DNA of 64,000 bases from Glycocaulis profundi (lineage in GTDB: Bacteria > Pseudomonadota > Alphaproteobacteria > Caulobacterales > Maricaulaceae), in contig VJOU01000008.1 in NCBI GenBank assembly GCA_007050995.1, positions 1 to 64,000 of the forward strand. Reading direction: 5' to 3'. Shown one piece after another: positions 35,839-44,590 of this stretch (position 1 is the stretch's first letter; each line of letters opens with the position of its first letter). The translations under genes and the position numbers were made by a program. The notes beneath the pieces were generated by a model, which ran no database searches, was not told the origin of the DNA, and was given only the letters and a program-made list of their open reading frames with translations.

Positions 35839-36708
35839 TCAGGTTGCAGGTGCGGGCGCGAGGCCCAGTCTTTTGCTTATGAGCCGGTCGGTCATCCGTC
35901 CCGGCAGTCGGCGAAGCATCCAGTTGGTGAGCGGATCGCCGGTGATGACGGCGTTGAGTTTCGGCTTCGCGTCGGTCAGGGCACGCTCGACCGCTTCGGC
36001 CACGCGCGCGGGCGGCAGGCCCTGATCGCCCTGATGGGCCATGAATTTCGTCACCCGGCCTATGGCCGGGCCGTAATCGGTGGCCAGGAAGCGCTCGGCG
36101 TCGGCCACCTCCTGCTTGGTCCAGATCGGGGTGGCGATGGGACCGGGATTGATGGCGACCACGTCCACGCCATACAGCATCAGCTCCCGGCGCAGCGACT
36201 GGGTGACGGCCTCCAGCGCATGCTTGGACGCTGCGTAGGGGCCGAGAAGCGGTGGCGCGGTGAAGCCCGAGACCGAGCTCATCATCACGATCCGGCCCTT
36301 CGGACCGGCCCGCTCCTCGCCTGCGCCCAGAAGCGGCGCGAAGGCCTGGCAGGCGCGCACCTGCCCGGTCACGTTCACGTCCAGCTGGCGGGTCAGGTCG
36401 TCCGGAGACAGGTGCAGCAGCGGCCCCGCCACCGCGATCCCGGCATTGTTGACCAGACCGCTCAGCGCCGCGTCCCCCAGCGCCGCGCGGACGGTCGCCG
36501 CCCCGGCTTTCAAAGACTCCGCGTCGGTGACGTCCATGATCAGCGGCGTGACGGCCTCGCCCAGCTCCGCGCTCAGACGTTCGCCGTCTTCAGCCCGCCG
36601 CACCCCGGCGAACACGCGCCAGCCCCGGCCCGCCAGCCGCGAGGCGGCGGCATGGCCGATGCCGGTGGAGGCGCCTGTTATCACGGCGCTTCTTCCTGAT
36701 GACGTCAT
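35839..36708 (-). CDS. Short-chain dehydrogenase/reductase
   Basis: The product has 289 residues. The cofactor loop TGASTGIG is at 11-18, then LVNNAGIAVAGP, MMSSVSGF, and the catalytic YAASK. It is a classical SDR with a C-terminal extension of about 40 residues. The substrate cannot be told; members of this shape act on steroids, retinol-like or sugar alcohols. It is probably co-transcribed with the downstream DUF885 peptidase. Confidence 0.88.
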   Translation of the reverse strand: MTSSGRSAVITGASTGIGHAAASRLAGRGWRVFAGVRRAEDGERLSAELGEAVTPLIMDVTDAESLKAGAATVRAALGDAALSGLVNNAGIAVAGPLLHLSPDDLTRQLDVNVTGQVRACQAFAPLLGAGEERAGPKGRIVMMSSVSGFTAPPLLGPYAASKHALEAVTQSLRRELMLYGVDVVAINPGPIATPIWTKQEVADAERFLATDYGPAIGRVTKFMAHQGDQGLPPARVAEAVERALTDAKPKLNAVITGDPLTNWMLRRLPGRMTDRLISKRLGLAPAPAT

Positions 36709-36814
36709 GGACCGATCCCCGATCGTATACCGCCGGGAGGTTGGACCGGGGCGGAGCGGGGGTCAATGCGGGGGCGCTGAGGCCTGATCTGTCCCCAAGC
36801 GCAGCCCCTTCGCG

Positions 36815-36842
36815 TTGACCTGAGCGGGTCGGGGATTATTGT
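36815..36842 (+). promoter_or_regulatory. Candidate promoter of the sdh operon
   Basis: TTGACC and TATTGT are separated by 16 bases, about 115 bp upstream of sdhC, in the only AT-richer part of the 248-bp gap between the SDR gene and sdhC. The rest of the gap shows no gene or clear structure. Confidence 0.45.
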
Positions 36843-36956
36843 CTGGCGCCGACGGGCCGGGGTTTGACGATGACGCGCGCGGGGGGCTGGCCTCCCGACG
36901 CTTCGCCAGGCGCCCGGACCGGCATGGACAATCCTTGCCCGGAAGGCGATCCGCTT

Positions 36957-37352
36957 ATGGCTGCACCCTCATCCCGGCCGCTCTCGCCCCACGTCTCGGT
37001 GTGGCGCTGGCACGCCACCATGGCGTCCTCGATCCTGCACCGCGCCACCGGCGTGGCCAATTACATCGGCGCGGTCCTGATCGCGGTGTGGCTGGTCATG
37101 GCCGCCGCGGGCCCCGAGGCCTACGCGGTCTGGGAGGACGCGATGGCGGGCGCTCTCGGCATCGTGATCCGCATCATCCTGATCGGCTTCACCTTCTCGG
37201 TCAGCTACCACCTGCTGAACGGGCTGCGCCACCTGGCCTGGGACGCGGGGCTGGGCTTCGATCCCAAGGGCTCGAACCTGCGCTCGGTCCTCATCATCGT
37301 TCTCGCCGCCGCGTTCACGGCCGGCGCCTGGATCGGAGCCTGGATCGCATGA
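36957..37352 (+). CDS. sdhC: Succinate dehydrogenase cytochrome b556 subunit
   Basis: A membrane protein of 131 residues with three spans. RPLSPHVSVWRWHATMASSI and LHRATGVANY hold the family signature and quinone-site residues; SVSYHLLNGLRHLAWD carries the heme histidine. It anchors complex II with SdhD. ATG 36957 is chosen with GGAAGG upstream; ATG 36924 would add 11 unconserved residues. The stop overlaps sdhD. Confidence 0.94.
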   Translation: MAAPSSRPLSPHVSVWRWHATMASSILHRATGVANYIGAVLIAVWLVMAAAGPEAYAVWEDAMAGALGIVIRIILIGFTFSVSYHLLNGLRHLAWDAGLGFDPKGSNLRSVLIIVLAAAFTAGAWIGAWIA

Positions 37353-37726
37353 CCGATTTCCGCACCCCCCTGTCGAAAGTCCGCGGGCTCGGCTCGGCCC
37401 GATCCGGCGTCGGCCATTTCATCGGCCAGCGGATCAGCGCCATCGCGCTCGTGGTCCTGATGCCGATCTTCCTGTTCTCCATCGCCTCCAATGTCGGCGG
37501 CGGATATGAAGAGACGACGGCCTTCCTGGGCTCGCCCTTCGGCGCGATCCTCACCCTTCTGGCGATGACCGCGGCGCTTTATCACATGCGCCTGGGTCTT
37601 CAGACGGTGGTGGAGGACTATATCCACAAGCCGGCGACCAAGGCGGTCCTTCTGATCGGCAACACACTCATCTGCGCGGGCCTGTGGCTGGCCGTGCTGT
37701 ATTCCGTTCTCGCGCTCGCGTCCTAG
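37349..37726 (+). CDS. sdhD: Succinate dehydrogenase membrane anchor subunit
   Basis: The protein has 125 residues and three spans. [20 protein letters not shown] and [18 protein letters not shown] match SdhD, the latter with the heme-region histidines. The start overlaps the sdhC stop (ATGA) and sdhA follows 13 bp later. Confidence 0.93.
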   Translation: MTDFRTPLSKVRGLGSARSGVGHFIGQRISAIALVVLMPIFLFSIASNVGGGYEETTAFLGSPFGAILTLLAMTAALYHMRLGLQTVVEDYIHKPATKAVLLIGNTLICAGLWLAVLYSVLALAS

Positions 37727-37739
37727 GAGCTCCATCCGC

Positions 37740-39530
37740 ATGGCGACTTACGACTGGATCGATCACACCTTCGACGTGGTGGTTGTGGGCGCGGGCGGCT
37801 CCGGCCTGCGCGCGGCTCTGGGCGCGGCGCAGGCGGGGCTGAAGACCGCCTGCATCTCGAAGGTCTTCCCCACCCGCTCGCACACCGTGGCCGCCCAGGG
37901 CGGCATCTCGGCGAGCCTGGGCAATATGGGCGAGGACGACTGGCGCTGGCACATGTACGACACCGTCAAGGGGTCGGACTGGCTGGGCGATCAGGACGCC
38001 ATCGAGTATCTGTGCCGCAACGCGCCCGCCGCCGTGTACGAGCTCGAGCACTGGGGCGTGCCCTTCTCGCGCACCGAGGACGGCAAGATCTACCAGCGCG
38101 CCTTCGGCGGCATGACCCGCAATTTCGGCGAGGGCCCCGTCCAGCGCACCTGCGCGGCGGCCGACCGGACCGGCCACGCCATGCTGCACACCCTGTACGG
38201 CCAGTCCCTGCGCCACTCGACCGAGTTCTTCATCGAGTATTTCGCCCTCGACCTGATCATGGACGAGGAGGGCGCGTGCCGGGGCGTGACCGCGTGGAAG
38301 CTCGATGACGGCACCCTGCACCGCTTCCGCGCCCAGAAGGTGATTCTGGCGACCGGCGGTTATGGCCGGGCCTATTTCTCCGCCACGAGCGCGCACACCT
38401 GCACCGGCGACGGCAACGCGATGGTGCTGCGCGCGGGCCTGCCGCTGCAGGACATGGAGTTCGTCCAGTTCCACCCCACCGGCATCTATGGCGCGGGCTG
38501 CCTGATCACCGAGGGCGCGCGCGGCGAGGGCGGCTATCTGACCAATTCCAAAGGCGAGCGCTTCATGGAGCGCTACGCGCCTTCGGCCAAGGATCTGGCC
38601 AGCCGGGACGTGGTCTCGCGCTCGATGACCGTTGAGATCCGCGAGGGCCGCGGCGTGGGCGAGAACGGCGACCACATTCACCTTCATCTCGACCATCTGG
38701 ACCCGAAAATCCTGCACCAGCGCCTGCCGGGCATCTCCGAAAGCGCGAAGATCTTCGCAGGCGTGGACGTCACCAAGGAGCCGATCCCGGTGCTGCCGAC
38801 CGTGCACTACAACATGGGCGGCATCCCCACGAACTATCACGGCGAGGTGCTGACCAAGGCGAACGGCGATCCCGACACCGTGGTCCCCGGCCTGATGGCG
38901 GTGGGCGAAGCGGCCTGCGTGTCCGTGCACGGCGCGAACCGTCTGGGCTCGAATTCGCTGATCGACCTTGTGGTGTTCGGCCGCGCGGCGGGCCTGCGCT
39001 GCGGCGAGACCGTCGAGGGCGGCGCCAGCCAGCCCGAGCTGGCCGCAAACGCCGGCGAGGCGACGCTGGGCCTTCTCGACCGGCTGCGCCATGCCTCGGG
39101 CGGCGCGCCGACGGCGAAGCTGCGGCTCGACATGCAGAAGGCCATGCAGGAGAACTGCGCGGTGTTCCGCACCCAGGAGGTGCTCGACGAGGGCGTGGAG
39201 CGCATCGCGGGCGTGGTCGCGAACGCGAAGGACATCCAGATCAACGACCGCTCGATGATCTGGAACACCGATCTGGTGGAGGCCTTCGAGTTCGAGAATC
39301 TGATCGCCCAGGCCGCCGTCACCGTGAACTCGGCCGCCGCGCGCACCGAGAGCCGCGGCGCCCACGCCCGGGAGGACTTCCCCGAGCGCGACGACGCGAA
39401 CTGGATGAAGCACACCCTGGCCTTCTACGACCCGGCCACCGGCAAGGTGAGCCTCGATGACCGGCCGGTGCACACCTACACCATGTCCAACGACATCGCG
39501 TACATCGAGCCCAAGGCGCGGGTTTACTGA
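37740..39530 (+). CDS. sdhA: Succinate dehydrogenase flavoprotein subunit
   Basis: A full-length protein of 596 residues. The FAD-binding loop is [27 protein letters not shown] holds the His that bears the covalent flavin. Active-site segments are [18 protein letters not shown] and [11 protein letters not shown]. It oxidises succinate to fumarate in complex II. The gene lies in sdhCDA order, but sdhB does not follow directly. Confidence 0.97.
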   Translation: MATYDWIDHTFDVVVVGAGGSGLRAALGAAQAGLKTACISKVFPTRSHTVAAQGGISASLGNMGEDDWRWHMYDTVKGSDWLGDQDAIEYLCRNAPAAVYELEHWGVPFSRTEDGKIYQRAFGGMTRNFGEGPVQRTCAAADRTGHAMLHTLYGQSLRHSTEFFIEYFALDLIMDEEGACRGVTAWKLDDGTLHRFRAQKVILATGGYGRAYFSATSAHTCTGDGNAMVLRAGLPLQDMEFVQFHPTGIYGAGCLITEGARGEGGYLTNSKGERFMERYAPSAKDLASRDVVSRSMTVEIREGRGVGENGDHIHLHLDHLDPKILHQRLPGISESAKIFAGVDVTKEPIPVLPTVHYNMGGIPTNYHGEVLTKANGDPDTVVPGLMAVGEAACVSVHGANRLGSNSLIDLVVFGRAAGLRCGETVEGGASQPELAANAGEATLGLLDRLRHASGGAPTAKLRLDMQKAMQENCAVFRTQEVLDEGVERIAGVVANAKDIQINDRSMIWNTDLVEAFEFENLIAQAAVTVNSAAARTESRGAHAREDFPERDDANWMKHTLAFYDPATGKVSLDDRPVHTYTMSNDIAYIEPKARVY

Positions 39531-39692
39531 CGCTCTGCTTCAGCAGGCTGTTTTTCCCTGCGTGGTTTTCGGGGTCCCTGCGGCCGGGAAAACCTTAGGC
39601 TGAACCTCGGCGGCGCCAAACTTGCTGCGCGGCCTCCCATCGCGGGAGGCCGTGCGTGTTTGAGCCTTCCGCCCGGGGTCAGGAGCGAGACG

Positions 39693-40433
39693 ATGACCGA
39701 TGCGATGGCGGCGGGCGCGATGCCCGCCAGAGACCGTGCCGTTACGGCACGGCGGGAGAGCCTTCACGCCGAGGGCGGGGCGAACTGGGACATTTCAGAC
39801 GAGGTTCTGGGCCTGATCGCGGCGGAGGTCCGCCCTGGCATGGTCACGCTGGAGACCGGTGCGGGCCAGTCCACCCTCGCCTTCCTCGACGCAGGCGCGC
39901 ACCACACCGCCGTCACCCCGTCATCCAGCGAGATCGCCGCGATCAGGAAAGCCGCCAGATCGCGCGGGCTGGATGCGGGCGCGCTGACCATGCGCGAGGG
40001 ATACAGCCAGGACGTCCTGCCCCATCTGAGCGGGGATCTGGACATGGCGCTGATCGACGGCGGGCACGGCTTCCCCATCCCGGCGCTGGACTGGGCCTTC
40101 ATCGCGCCGCGCATCAGGCCGGGCGGACTGCTGGTGATCGACGACGTGGATCTGTGGACCGGGCGCATGCTGCTCGATTTCATGAAGGCTGATCCCGCCT
40201 TCCAGCTTGAAGGCGTGCTGCGCGGACGCACCGCGGCCTTCCGCGTCACCGAGCGCTTCATGCTGCGCGAATGGACCAACCAGCCTTACGTCGTCGCCCG
40301 CTCGCGCTGGCCCCAGCGGATGCGCAAGGCGCGCAATCTGGCGGGCCTGCTCGCCCGCTTCGATCTCGGCTCCGTCCGCGCCAAGCTGGCCAACGAAAAG
40401 CGTCTGGCCGATGCGGCGAAGGCCGACTACTAG
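39693..40433 (+). CDS. Class I SAM-dependent methyltransferase within the sdh operon
   Basis: The protein has 246 residues. Motif I is MVTLETGAGQSTLAFLDAG and the next core strand is MALIDGGHGFPIPALDWAF, as in the Methyltransf_24 group. The last 50 residues are basic (WPQRMRKARNLAGLL). GGAG stands 7 bases before ATG 39693. It lies between sdhA and sdhB in the same direction, 162 bp after sdhA and 130 bp before sdhB. The substrate is unknown; it may be an insertion rather than a complex II factor. Confidence 0.8.
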   Translation: MTDAMAAGAMPARDRAVTARRESLHAEGGANWDISDEVLGLIAAEVRPGMVTLETGAGQSTLAFLDAGAHHTAVTPSSSEIAAIRKAARSRGLDAGALTMREGYSQDVLPHLSGDLDMALIDGGHGFPIPALDWAFIAPRIRPGGLLVIDDVDLWTGRMLLDFMKADPAFQLEGVLRGRTAAFRVTERFMLREWTNQPYVVARSRWPQRMRKARNLAGLLARFDLGSVRAKLANEKRLADAAKADY

Positions 40434-40563
40434 CGCTTTGGTCGGCTTCGGGCCGTCTTCACGCAGCGCGTGGCTGGACGCTGCGCGCGGGCGCACTATG
40501 CTTCGCCCCGCGGGCCGTGAAGGCGCGCCATGATCGAAGTCGGACGTCAGGAGCATAGGGGCG

Positions 40564-41343
40564 ATGGTCCAGCTTACGCTTCCCAAGAACTCTCAGGTGA
40601 AAAAGGGCAGGACCTGGCCCAAGCCGGAGGGCGCGACCAAAACGCGCGCCTTCAAGGTCTACCGCTATGATCCCGACAGCGGCGAGAACCCGCGCTGGGA
40701 CACCTATGAGGTGGACATGGACCGCTGCGGTCCGATGGTCCTGGACGCGCTGTTCTTCATCAAGAACGAGATCGACACCACGCTGGCCTTCCGCCGCTCC
40801 TGCCGCGAGGGCATCTGCGGGTCGTGCTCGATGAATATCGGCGGGCGCAACACCATCGCCTGCACCGCCGGGATCGACGAGTACAAGGGCACGGTCACCA
40901 TCGCGCCGCTGCCCCACCAGCCGGTCATCAAGGACCTGGTCCCCGACCTGACCAACTTCTACGCCCAGCTGACCTCCATCCAGCCCTATCTCCAGACCGA
41001 CACCCCGACCCCGCAGGGCGAATGGCGCCAGTCCATCGAGGACCGCGAGAAGCTGGACGGTCTGTACGAGTGCATCCTGTGCGCCTCGTGCTCGACCGCC
41101 TGCCCGTCCTACTGGTGGAATTCGGACAAGTATCTGGGCCCCGCCGCGCTGCTGCAGGCCTATCGCTGGATCGCGGACAGCCGCGACGAGGCGACCGGCG
41201 ACCGGCTCGACGATCTTGAAGACCCCTTCAAGCTTTATCGCTGCCACACCATCATGAACTGCGCCCAGGTCTGCCCCAAGGGCCTGAACCCGGCCGAAGC
41301 CATCGGCAAGATCAAGGAACTGCTGGTCGAGCGTCAGGCGTAG
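40564..41343 (+). CDS. sdhB: Succinate dehydrogenase iron-sulfur subunit
   Basis: The protein has 259 residues. The 2Fe-2S ligands lie in CREGICGSC and the following Cys in NTIACTAG; the 4Fe-4S and 3Fe-4S ligands lie in [16 protein letters not shown] and [17 protein letters not shown]. It passes electrons from FAD to quinone. It is separated from sdhA by the methyltransferase gene. CAGGAG lies upstream of ATG 40564. Confidence 0.97.
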   Translation: MVQLTLPKNSQVKKGRTWPKPEGATKTRAFKVYRYDPDSGENPRWDTYEVDMDRCGPMVLDALFFIKNEIDTTLAFRRSCREGICGSCSMNIGGRNTIACTAGIDEYKGTVTIAPLPHQPVIKDLVPDLTNFYAQLTSIQPYLQTDTPTPQGEWRQSIEDREKLDGLYECILCASCSTACPSYWWNSDKYLGPAALLQAYRWIADSRDEATGDRLDDLEDPFKLYRCHTIMNCAQVCPKGLNPAEAIGKIKELLVERQA

Positions 41344-41353
41344 GAATCTTTCC

Positions 41354-41503
41354 GTCCTCAGCCCCTCCGGGGCGTCGGTTCCGCGCACGGGCGCGGGCGG
41401 CCGGTCGGCCTTGCGGCGGCTGCGCCGCCGGGGCTTGTTCTCCCTGTCCTCCCTCGCTCCGCTTGGTCGGTCCTCGCTGCGCTGCGGGCGCGCGTTCGCG
41501 CTG
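41354..41503 (+). repeat. Dispersed repeat B, copy 1
   Basis: The 316-bp gap between sdhB and the acyltransferase gene carries this element. Its first 65 bases (GTCCTCAGCCCCTCCGGGGC and onward) and last 30 (TCCTCGCTGCGCTGCGGGCG) match, on the opposite strand, the element at 55829-55951; the middle differs. The rest of the gap (41504-41659) holds GC palindromes such as CCCCGTTGTCACGGGG but no gene. Confidence 0.75.
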
Positions 41504-41659
41504 GTGCGCTGACGCGCGGGGTTCTCTGCCTTCCGTGGTTCTGAAACTCAACCACCGGGGTCCTGGGCTCGACCCGGATCCAGGGGACGGGCATCGGGCG
41601 GGACTCTGGATCCCCGTTGTCACGGGGACCCCGGCGAACGGCTCACGCGGTCGGAGATC

Positions 41660-42529
41660 TCACTCCGCCTCCCAGGCCAGGCCCTCGCTGATCTCGCGCA
41701 GCCGCGCGGCGGCTTTCGCCTCGTCGGCGGGCAAGTCAGCGGCGGCCAGCCGCTCTCCGAAGCTCAGCCGGTAGCGCGCGCCGCGCTTGGCGAGCAGTTC
41801 GTGGAAGACGGTCATGTGCCGCAGCTCCTCGTGGAGCAGGCCCAGCGAGTAGAAGGCCAGACTCATCCGCTGGGTCACGCCCAGAGGGATGACCGGTGCA
41901 TCGAATTTGCGCGCCAGTCCCGCCGCGGTGGGCATCCAGACGTGTTCTGACAGCCGCATCCGGCCCCAGTCCCATTTCGCCATCCGCCCGGCGGGGAAGA
42001 CCACCACGCAGCGGTCCTCCCGGAAGGCCGCGACGGCCTGTTTCAGGGTTTCGCGGGTCCGGTCCCGGCTGCGATGGCCCTCGCGCCATTCCACCGGGAT
42101 GACGAATTCGGCCAGCCCCTCGCACACCCGGATGGCGTCGCGGTTGGCGAAGAAGACCGCATCGGGCCGCCGGTCCCGCAGCGCCTGCCAGACCGCGATC
42201 CCGTCCGCGATGCCGCCGGGATGGTTCGCGGTGATCACGCAGGGGCCGGAGGCGGGCACCGCCTCGATGCCCACGGCCTCGATCTTCATGGACAGGAAAT
42301 CCGCGCTCCAGTCCATCGCCGCCCGTCCCGAGAGGGGCGCCATGGCGTCGGCCACCTCGACCGCACGGCGATAGCCCAGCGCCGGATAGGCGGTCGCCTT
42401 CACGAGCGGCCAGAACGGGTCGCGCGACAGCCGCACCGCCCGCTCCTCGATGAGCTGGTCGACGATGTGCCGGCTCTCGTCGGCATGGCGCGGCGCGAAG
42501 GCCGCAGGCAGCGGGGCGGGGTCGGTCAT
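41660..42529 (-). CDS. Lysophospholipid acyltransferase family protein (PlsC-like)
   Basis: The product has 289 residues. The acyltransferase motif is ITANHPGGIADGIA, where His and Asp are five residues apart, a spacing seen in the hemolysin-like branch of this superfamily. VVVFPAGRMAKWDWG stands in for the usual FPEG block. It probably acylates a lipid or lipid-linked head group at the inner membrane. It lies between the sdh and ars units and is transcribed away from arsR's promoter on the same strand, so it may be read through from arsR. Confidence 0.8.
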   Translation of the reverse strand: MTDPAPLPAAFAPRHADESRHIVDQLIEERAVRLSRDPFWPLVKATAYPALGYRRAVEVADAMAPLSGRAAMDWSADFLSMKIEAVGIEAVPASGPCVITANHPGGIADGIAVWQALRDRRPDAVFFANRDAIRVCEGLAEFVIPVEWREGHRSRDRTRETLKQAVAAFREDRCVVVFPAGRMAKWDWGRMRLSEHVWMPTAAGLARKFDAPVIPLGVTQRMSLAFYSLGLLHEELRHMTVFHELLAKRGARYRLSFGERLAAADLPADEAKAAARLREISEGLAWEAE

Positions 42530-42566
42530 CGCGCCATCCTGCCCCGGCGCGGGCCGGGGCGGAAGC

Positions 42567-42908
42567 TCAGCAGCTCGGCCTGATCGCCGTCAGCGGGGCG
42601 CAGACCTCGGGCCGGCCCTGACAGCAGTCGTCGACCAGAAAGCCCACCAGCCCCGCCACCGCCTCCAGATCGACCGACCATATCCGATGGCGGCCCTCGG
42701 GCCGGACGCGGGTCAGCCCGGCATGGGCGAGCACGGCCAGATGGGCGGACAGATTGCTGGGCGCGACCTCCACCGCCTCGGCCAGACGGCCCGCGGGCAG
42801 ACCCTCCGGCCCCGCCGCCACCAGCGCGCGGAAGATCTTCAGCCGGGCCTCGTGGGCCAGGGCGGACAGCCGGGCGGCGGCCTCGGGTTCGGTCATGCGC
42901 GCTTTCAT
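42567..42908 (-). CDS. arsR: ArsR-family arsenic-responsive repressor
   Basis: The protein has 113 residues. The winged helix includes LSALAHEARLKIFRALVAAG and EVAPSNLSAHLAVLAHAGL (recognition helix). The C-terminal LVDDCCQGRPEVC has two adjacent cysteines and a third seven residues on, the arrangement of the C-terminal arsenite site in AfArsR-type proteins. It represses the divergent arsC-acr3 genes until arsenite binds. ATG 42908 and ATG 42896 are both possible starts; neither has a strong ribosome site. Confidence 0.9.
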   Translation of the reverse strand: MKARMTEPEAAARLSALAHEARLKIFRALVAAGPEGLPAGRLAEAVEVAPSNLSAHLAVLAHAGLTRVRPEGRHRIWSVDLEAVAGLVGFLVDDCCQGRPEVCAPLTAIRPSC

Positions 42909-42948
42909 TTCAATGTTTCTTGAAATATTGGAATATCCAGACTATCCC
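42908..42948 (+). promoter_or_regulatory. ArsR operator and arsC promoter
   Basis: TTTCAA-N6-TTGAAA (42908-42925) is a perfect palindrome. Its right half is also the -35 element of TTGAAA-N17-TATCCC (42920-42948), facing arsC. A repressor bound there would block RNA polymerase. The left half touches the first possible start of arsR, so the same site can limit arsR. The AT-rich character and placement support the role. Confidence 0.7.
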
Positions 42949-42977
42949 CGCAGGACCCTTCACGCCAGAGGCGCGCC

Positions 42978-43454
42978 ATGAACATCCTCATCCTGTGCAC
43001 CGGCAACTCCGCGCGCTCCATTCTGGGCGAGGCGCTGATCAACGCGCTGGGGCAGGGCCGCATCCGCGGTTTCTCGGCGGGCTCCGCGCCGAAGGGCGAG
43101 CCCCATCCGCTGGCGCTCAAGACGCTGGAGAGCCACGGCCATCCGACTGAGGGGCTGCGCTCGAAAAGCTGGGACGTGTTCGCCGGACCGGACGCGCCTG
43201 AGCTCGACGCGGTCATCACCGTGTGCGACGGCGCGGCGTCCGAAAGCTGCCCCATCTGGCCCGGCGCGCCGGTCAAGGCCCACTGGGGCCTGCCCGACCC
43301 CGCCGGCATCGCAGACATCGCCCGCGCCCGGACCGCCTTCGAGGCGACCTATCAGGCCCTGCGCCGCCGGGTGAAGGCATTGACCGCCGATCCCATGCCC
43401 GATACCCGCGAAGCGCTGGCCGCCCGGCTTGAAGAGATCGAGGGGACGCTGTGA
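42978..43454 (+). CDS. arsC: Arsenate reductase, low-molecular-weight phosphatase type
   Basis: The protein has 158 residues. The P-loop CTGNSARS with Cys7 lies in [20 protein letters not shown]; further Cys lie in [13 protein letters not shown]; the catalytic Asp is in WGLPDPAG. It reduces arsenate to arsenite. The stop overlaps the acr3 start (GTGA), so reduction and export are co-expressed. Confidence 0.93.
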   Translation: MNILILCTGNSARSILGEALINALGQGRIRGFSAGSAPKGEPHPLALKTLESHGHPTEGLRSKSWDVFAGPDAPELDAVITVCDGAASESCPIWPGAPVKAHWGLPDPAGIADIARARTAFEATYQALRRRVKALTADPMPDTREALAARLEEIEGTL

Positions 43455-44527
43455 CCGACTCCGCCATCAAAGACGTGGCCGCCGAGCCCGCGGGCATCGG
43501 CCTGTTTGAAAAATGGCTGTCGGTCTGGGTGGGTCTTGCCATCGTGGCGGGCATCGCGCTGGGCGCGCTGGTCCCCGGCGCGTTCGAGGCGCTGGCCGCG
43601 CTGGAATACGCCTCGGTCAATCTCGCCGTCGCCGTGCTGATCTGGGCGATGGTCTTCCCCATGATGGTCAATATCGACTTCGCCTCGCTGGTCCATATCG
43701 GGGAGAAGCCCAAGGGACTGGTCATCACGCTGGCGGTCAACTGGCTGATCAAGCCGTTCACCATGGCGCTGCTGGCGGTGGTGTTCTTCGAGTTCGTGTT
43801 CGCGCCCTTCATCCAGCCCGAGGACGCCCAGCAATACATCGCCGGGCTGATCATCCTGGGCGCGGCGCCGTGCACGGCGATGGTGTTCGTCTGGTCCCAG
43901 CTCACCAAGGGCGATCCGGCCTACACGCTGGTGCAGGTCTCGGTGAACGACGCGATCATGGTGATCGCCTTCGCGCCCATCGTGGCGCTGCTGCTGGGCG
44001 TGACGGACCTGACCGTCCCGTGGCAGACGCTGCTGCTGTCGGTGGGGCTGTATGTGGTCGTCCCGCTGCTGGCCGGGATCGCGGTGCGCCGCTGGCTGAC
44101 CCGCGGGGGCGGGGCGGCGGGCGAGGCGCGGCTGGCGGGCTTCTCCTCCCGGATCAAGCCGGTCTCCATGGCCGCGCTGGTGGCCACGGTCGTGCTTCTG
44201 TTCGGCTTTCAGGGCGGGACGATCCTGGAGCGCCCTCTGGTGATCGCGATGATCGCCGCGCCGATCTTGATCCAGTCCTATTTCATCTTCGCGCTGGCCT
44301 ACGGCGCGGCCTTCGCATGGAAGGTGCCCTTCAACGTGGCCGCGCCCTGCGCCCTGATCGGCACGTCGAACTTCTTCGAGCTGGCCGTGGCGGTGGCGAT
44401 CAGCCTGTTCGGGCTCAATTCCGGCGCCGCGCTGGCCACCGTCGTGGGCGTGCTGGTCGAGGTGCCGGTCATGCTGTCCCTGGTCGCCTTCGCCAACCGC
44501 ACGCAAGGCTGGTTCAAGCGGGACTGA
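43451..44527 (+). CDS. acr3: ACR3-family arsenite efflux transporter
   Basis: A membrane protein of 358 residues and about ten spans. Motifs: [34 protein letters not shown] with the conserved Cys, and [18 protein letters not shown]. It exports arsenite using the membrane potential or proton gradient. The start is GTG 43451, coupled to arsC. The locus encodes the ACR3 type, not the unrelated ArsB type. Confidence 0.95.
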   Translation: MTDSAIKDVAAEPAGIGLFEKWLSVWVGLAIVAGIALGALVPGAFEALAALEYASVNLAVAVLIWAMVFPMMVNIDFASLVHIGEKPKGLVITLAVNWLIKPFTMALLAVVFFEFVFAPFIQPEDAQQYIAGLIILGAAPCTAMVFVWSQLTKGDPAYTLVQVSVNDAIMVIAFAPIVALLLGVTDLTVPWQTLLLSVGLYVVVPLLAGIAVRRWLTRGGGAAGEARLAGFSSRIKPVSMAALVATVVLLFGFQGGTILERPLVIAMIAAPILIQSYFIFALAYGAAFAWKVPFNVAAPCALIGTSNFFELAVAVAISLFGLNSGAALATVVGVLVEVPVMLSLVAFANRTQGWFKRD

Positions 44528-44536
44528 AACACGGAA

Positions 44537-44563
44537 CGGCCGCCCCCGGGCAGGGAGCGGCCG
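44537..44563. terminator. Weak hairpin between acr3 and the autotransporter gene
   Basis: CGGCCGC and GCGGCCG pair around a 13-base loop in the 63-bp gap between two convergent genes. There is no T-run, so termination would need other factors. Confidence 0.35.
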
Positions 44564-44590
44564 CCGCGCGTCTTCGAATTCCGTCCGGTC

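Noticed and set aside
41504-41659. Small gene in the second half of the sdhB/acyltransferase gap
   Set aside because: Frames here lack ribosome sites and follow GC-rich palindromes; no similarity to a known protein is seen.
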